DNA of 49,213 bases from Sulfurimonas sp. (GTDB taxonomy: Bacteria > Campylobacterota > Campylobacteria > Campylobacterales > Sulfurimonadaceae). Of this stretch, positions 46,573 to 49,213 are shown one piece after another. Position 1 is the stretch's first letter, and the number at the start of each line of letters is the position of its first letter. Under the pieces are notes generated by a model. That model ran no database searches, was not told the DNA's origin, and saw only the letters and a program-made list of their open reading frames with translations. The position numbers and the translations under genes are program-made. The stretch is from assembly GCA_015488615.1 (NCBI GenBank), contig WFNM01000121.1:1-49213 (forward strand), read 5' to 3'.

Positions 46573-47490
46573 ATGATATTTAGTAAGAAGCTACTCCTCC
46601 TCTCTTGCTTACTTCCCGTTATTTCTCTAGCTGCTGAACCCTCTGCGTTTGGTGCTGGTGATCTCTCAAATTCACATCCTTATGGACTTACATCAAGTGA
46701 AAAAGTTCTTTTAGAAACAAAACAGAACCTTCACAAAGTTTCTGTGAAAAGTAATAATCAAGAGAACGAGCTTGACTCATTAAGAGAGAGAATTGATGGT
46801 CTACAAAGTATTATAGAAAGTCTAAGTAGAAAAGCACATAATAATAAAATAAATCTCAGAAAACAGAATGAACTAAATAATTTAAAATCACAAAACAGTA
46901 GTGAGTATGAGAAACGTTTAAATGATATGCTAATAACAAATACTCAGAGTATTGAGAAGCAAAAGGCAGTGATGCAAGAGATGTCACTACTTATTGACAC
47001 TATTAATAAAGAGTATGTTTCTAAAAGTGAATTTAATACACTCGTAAATGATGTTAATGCATTTAAAGTTTTAGTGGCAAAAGAACTTAAAAGTCGTTCC
47101 AAGCTGGTTAATAAATCGTCAAGCACTAAAAAAAGTTCAGCAGTACTTTACAATGCAGCATCCAATTATTATAAGAAGAAATATTATACTAAAGCTATTG
47201 CAAATTATAACGAGTTAATAAAACGTAAGTATAAACCTGCTTATGCACACTATATGATAGGAGAGATGAACTATAAACGTAAAAATTATTCTGATGCTAT
47301 TTCTTACTTCAAAAAGAGTTCTTCACTCTACGATAAGGCATCTTATATGCCAACTTTGATGCTCCACACTGCTGTGAGTATGAAAAAAACAGGAGACTTG
47401 ACTCATGCTGATACTTTCTTTAAAGCAATTGTAGCTAAGTATCCAAATTCTGCTGAAGCAAGAGATGCAAAAAGCTTTCTTCAGCAGTAA
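46573..47490 (+). CDS. CpoB/YbgF-like periplasmic coiled-coil and TPR protein
   Basis: The 305 residues have a signal peptide (1-20, cleaved near SLAAEP), a long coiled-coil region (about 50-180), a Ser/Lys linker, and a C-terminal TPR segment (about 192-303: YNAASNYYKKKYYTKAIANY, then YAHYMIGEMNYKRKNYSDAI). In E. coli CpoB coordinates Tol-Pal with cell-wall synthesis. Position directly after pal supports this call. The coiled-coil part is longer than in E. coli. Confidence 0.88.
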   Translation: MIFSKKLLLLSCLLPVISLAAEPSAFGAGDLSNSHPYGLTSSEKVLLETKQNLHKVSVKSNNQENELDSLRERIDGLQSIIESLSRKAHNNKINLRKQNELNNLKSQNSSEYEKRLNDMLITNTQSIEKQKAVMQEMSLLIDTINKEYVSKSEFNTLVNDVNAFKVLVAKELKSRSKLVNKSSSTKKSSAVLYNAASNYYKKKYYTKAIANYNELIKRKYKPAYAHYMIGEMNYKRKNYSDAISYFKKSSSLYDKASYMPTLMLHTAVSMKKTGDLTHADTFFKAIVAKYPNSAEARDAKSFLQQ

Positions 47491-47500
47491 TATATAAAAT

Positions 47501-47511
47501 TATGATAGAAT
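47501..47511 (+). promoter_or_regulatory. Candidate -10 region for slyD
   Basis: TATGAT at 47501-47506 and TAGAAT at 47506-47511 overlap in the 48-base spacer before slyD. Either could be the -10 element; the second gives a leader of about 20 bases. Confidence 0.4.
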
Positions 47512-47538
47512 CGCGATATTAAAAATATTAAGGAAATA

Positions 47539-48051
47539 ATGATGGCAATAGAAGCAAATCAAATCGTATCTTTAGAGTACGAAGTAAAAGATGGTGACAC
47601 AGTAGTAGATAGTAATGTTGGTGGAGCTCCACTAGTATTTATGTTTGGTAAAGGTCAAATTATTCCAGGTTTAGAAAATGGAATTACTAATATGGCTATT
47701 GGTGAAAAGGGTGATGTACTTGTAGAACCTGCTGATGCTTATGGTGAGTATAATGCAGAAGCTACTCAAGAAGTTCCTGCTGACCAATTCGCTGGGATTG
47801 ATTTAGAGTTAGGAATGACGCTTTATGGTCAAGCTGAAGATGGTGGGACTACACAAGTAACAGTTAAAGAAATTGGTGCAGAGACTGTTACTATAGATTT
47901 TAATCACCCATTAGCTGGGAAAACATTACTATTTACAGTAACTGTAAACAATGTAAGAGAAGCTACTGCTGAAGAAGCAATGACTGGTGTTCCAGCTGAG
48001 AACAAACCTGATGAGGGTGAAAGCTGTGGTACAGGCTGTGGATGTCACTAA
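47539..48051 (+). CDS. slyD: FKBP-type peptidyl-prolyl isomerase, SlyD type
   Basis: Prolyl isomerase and chaperone; SlyD also delivers nickel to hydrogenase in E. coli. The 170 residues show the FKBP domain with YEVKDGDTVVDSN, FMFGKGQIIPGLENGI (active-site region) and the insert-in-flap domain (about 78-130). The Cys/His tail GESCGTGCGCH is a shortened metal-binding tail. ATG at 47539 or 47542 (better spacing from AGGA) may be used. The 3' end overlaps the next gene. Confidence 0.94.
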   Translation: MMAIEANQIVSLEYEVKDGDTVVDSNVGGAPLVFMFGKGQIIPGLENGITNMAIGEKGDVLVEPADAYGEYNAEATQEVPADQFAGIDLELGMTLYGQAEDGGTTQVTVKEIGAETVTIDFNHPLAGKTLLFTVTVNNVREATAEEAMTGVPAENKPDEGESCGTGCGCH

Positions 48052-48790
48052 TTTTGTAACTGCTTCAGAGGCTTCTTACCAAGCCTTTAAAACAGCTACC
48101 CTTTTAAAAACACTCAGTGTCAATGCCCTTATTATGGGTGAGATAGGTGTTGGAAAAAAGTGTTTAGCATCTTTTATACTTCCAGATGCATCCATTGTTG
48201 ATGCATCTAACTTCGATGAGTTACTCCTGAGTTTAGAGAGCAGTAGTCAAATCATCATATCTAATATAGACAATTCACCAAATATTGAACGACTCATTGT
48301 AGCTATTAAAGAGAATAGTGTTCATGTTGTTGCAACTTCTAAACAATCTTTTTCAAATGAATTTATTGATGATCTTTTTAGCGTTAAGTTTGATATTCCA
48401 TCTCTTGTAGATAGAGATGAGGATGTGAATGAACTAATAGACTTATTCGAAGAAGAGGCATCAGAGCTTTTTGGTGGTAATCAGAAGTTAGACTTGAGCA
48501 ACTTTATACCAGACCTTTCTAAAAATTCTAACTCTCTGAAACGCCAGGTGATGGTAAACTATCTTTTACAGGATATTCAAGATACAGAGTTGATGCAGAT
48601 TATTGAGAATTATTTACATGATAAATTAGGTTCAAATAATGACTATAGAAATTATCTTTATCTTTATGAAGCACCACTTATTAAGGCTGGTCTTCATAGG
48701 TTTAAGTCACAGCTCCAACTCGCGGATAAGTTGGGGCTCAATAGAAATACATTGAGAAAAAAAATATCTGATAACAAACAATATTTATAG
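48038..48790 (+). CDS. Degenerate NtrC-like AAA+/Fis-type regulator
   Basis: A protein of about 250 residues with a P-loop-like GEIGVGKK near 30, a strand IIISNID at the Walker B position, and a C-terminal Fis-type helix-turn-helix (LQLADKLGLNRNTLRKKI). The GAFTGA loop that contacts sigma-54 and the Arg fingers are missing and the ATPase core is short, so it probably does not activate sigma-54; it may be a DNA-binding repressor or nucleotide sensor. The start is unsure: the frame is open from GTG 47987, with later starts at 48011 (ATG), 48026 and 48038 (GTG), all overlapping slyD. I give 48038 because the shared-looking sequence begins there. Confidence 0.6.
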   Translation: MDVTNFVTASEASYQAFKTATLLKTLSVNALIMGEIGVGKKCLASFILPDASIVDASNFDELLLSLESSSQIIISNIDNSPNIERLIVAIKENSVHVVATSKQSFSNEFIDDLFSVKFDIPSLVDRDEDVNELIDLFEEEASELFGGNQKLDLSNFIPDLSKNSNSLKRQVMVNYLLQDIQDTELMQIIENYLHDKLGSNNDYRNYLYLYEAPLIKAGLHRFKSQLQLADKLGLNRNTLRKKISDNKQYL

Positions 48791-48803
48791 TGGGAGAAAT
48801 AGT

Positions 48804-49213
48804 ATGAGTAAAATAGCGATGATATTTGCAGGACAGGGAAGTCAAGCAGTAGGAATGGGAAAAGATTTTTATGAGAACTCTGAAGTAGCTCGTGAAATGT
48901 TTGCAAAAGCTGGTGAGCGCATAGGTGTTGACTTTAGGGCATTAATCTTTGAAGAGAATGACAAACTAGGTCAAACTGCTTACACACAGCCCGCAATTCT
49001 TTTAGTCCAGATGGTGGCTTACAAGCTTTTTACTGATGCTTGCCCAGACCTAAAAGCTGAAATGTTCTTAGGACATTCACTTGGTGAATTTTCTGCACTA
49101 TGTGCCTCTGGTGCTATTGACTATGTTGATGCAGTTGAACTTGTGCATAAACGTGGTTCACTTATGCAAGGAGCTTGTGAGGGTGTAAACGCAGGTATGA
49201 TGGTTCTTGTTGG
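48804..49213 (+). CDS. fabD: Malonyl-CoA:ACP transacylase (N-terminal part, cut by window edge)
   Basis: Loads malonyl groups onto acyl-carrier protein for fatty-acid synthesis. The visible 136 residues contain FAGQGSQAVGMG (oxyanion region) and FLGHSLGEFSALCASG with the nucleophilic Ser of GHSLGE; the catalytic His lies beyond the window. GGGAGAA precedes the ATG by 5 bases. Order slyD-(regulator)-fabD matches other Campylobacterota apart from the inserted regulator gene. Confidence 0.95.
   Translation, partial: MSKIAMIFAGQGSQAVGMGKDFYENSEVAREMFAKAGERIGVDFRALIFEENDKLGQTAYTQPAILLVQMVAYKLFTDACPDLKAEMFLGHSLGEFSALCASGAIDYVDAVELVHKRGSLMQGACEGVNAGMMVLV

Overview
The window is AT-rich bacterial DNA that reads as a chromosome segment of a motile, free-living Campylobacterota (formerly Epsilonproteobacteria). 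Sulfurimonas or a close relative is my best guess, based on protein style and gene order. Three stretches match, from memory, gene orders typical of the phylum: pyrH-rpoZ-spoT-tyrS-NMO-amidase; rpsO next to a divergent Rrf2-flhA pair; and ridA/rplU-rpmA-obgE-proB-fmt-birA-parA-parB-atpF'FHAGDC-tolQRAB-pal-cpoB-slyD-fabD. No rRNA, tRNA, CRISPR array or prophage is visible. The only mobile element is the 3' end of an IS3-type transposase cut by the left edge.

Layout. 1-171: IS3 transposase tail and a candidate IS end. 374-7195 (+): housekeeping operon (UMP kinase, RNAP omega, (p)ppGpp synthetase/hydrolase, TyrRS, nitronate monooxygenase-like protein, periplasmic amidase), closed by a terminator shared with the convergent operon. 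7222-10912 (-): Rrf2-type Fe-S regulator, FlhA, DHH phosphoesterase. 11068-11343 (+): rpsO. 11596-25134 (+): one uninterrupted chemosensory operon of 15 genes. 25150-25866 (-): kdsB. 25922-31317 (+): methyltransferase, Cys-cluster protein, TPR lipoprotein, trpC, EF-hand-like lipoprotein, dapE, thioredoxin-like protein, ridA. 31394-37146 (+): ribosomal proteins L21 and L27, ObgE, ProB, Fmt, BirA and chromosomal ParAB. 37231-45930 (+): F1Fo ATP synthase followed directly by tolQ, tolR, tolA and tolB. 46005 to the end (+): pal, cpoB-like, slyD, a degenerate NtrC/Fis-type regulator and truncated fabD.

The most interesting part is the chemosensory operon. Its only receptor has no membrane segment and carries two complete MCP signalling tips about 300 residues apart, like the double-headed cytoplasmic receptor DosM of Vibrio cholerae. 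Around it are a separate Aer/CetB-type PAS protein, a protein made of three CheW domains, a CheW split by an inserted zinc-binding CZB domain, a CheA with a large unassigned middle region, CheB, CheR, two CheY proteins, a small helical protein with a CheZ-like D-x-x-x-Q motif and acidic-aromatic tail, a STAS-like protein, a HEAT-repeat protein, an orphan ParA ATPase, and a receiver protein with a helical C-terminal part ending in a similar acidic-aromatic tail. I infer a cytoplasmic chemoreceptor array, sensing redox state and perhaps zinc or oxidants, and partitioned at division by its own ParA. Every function here is read from sequence motifs only; no database search was possible.
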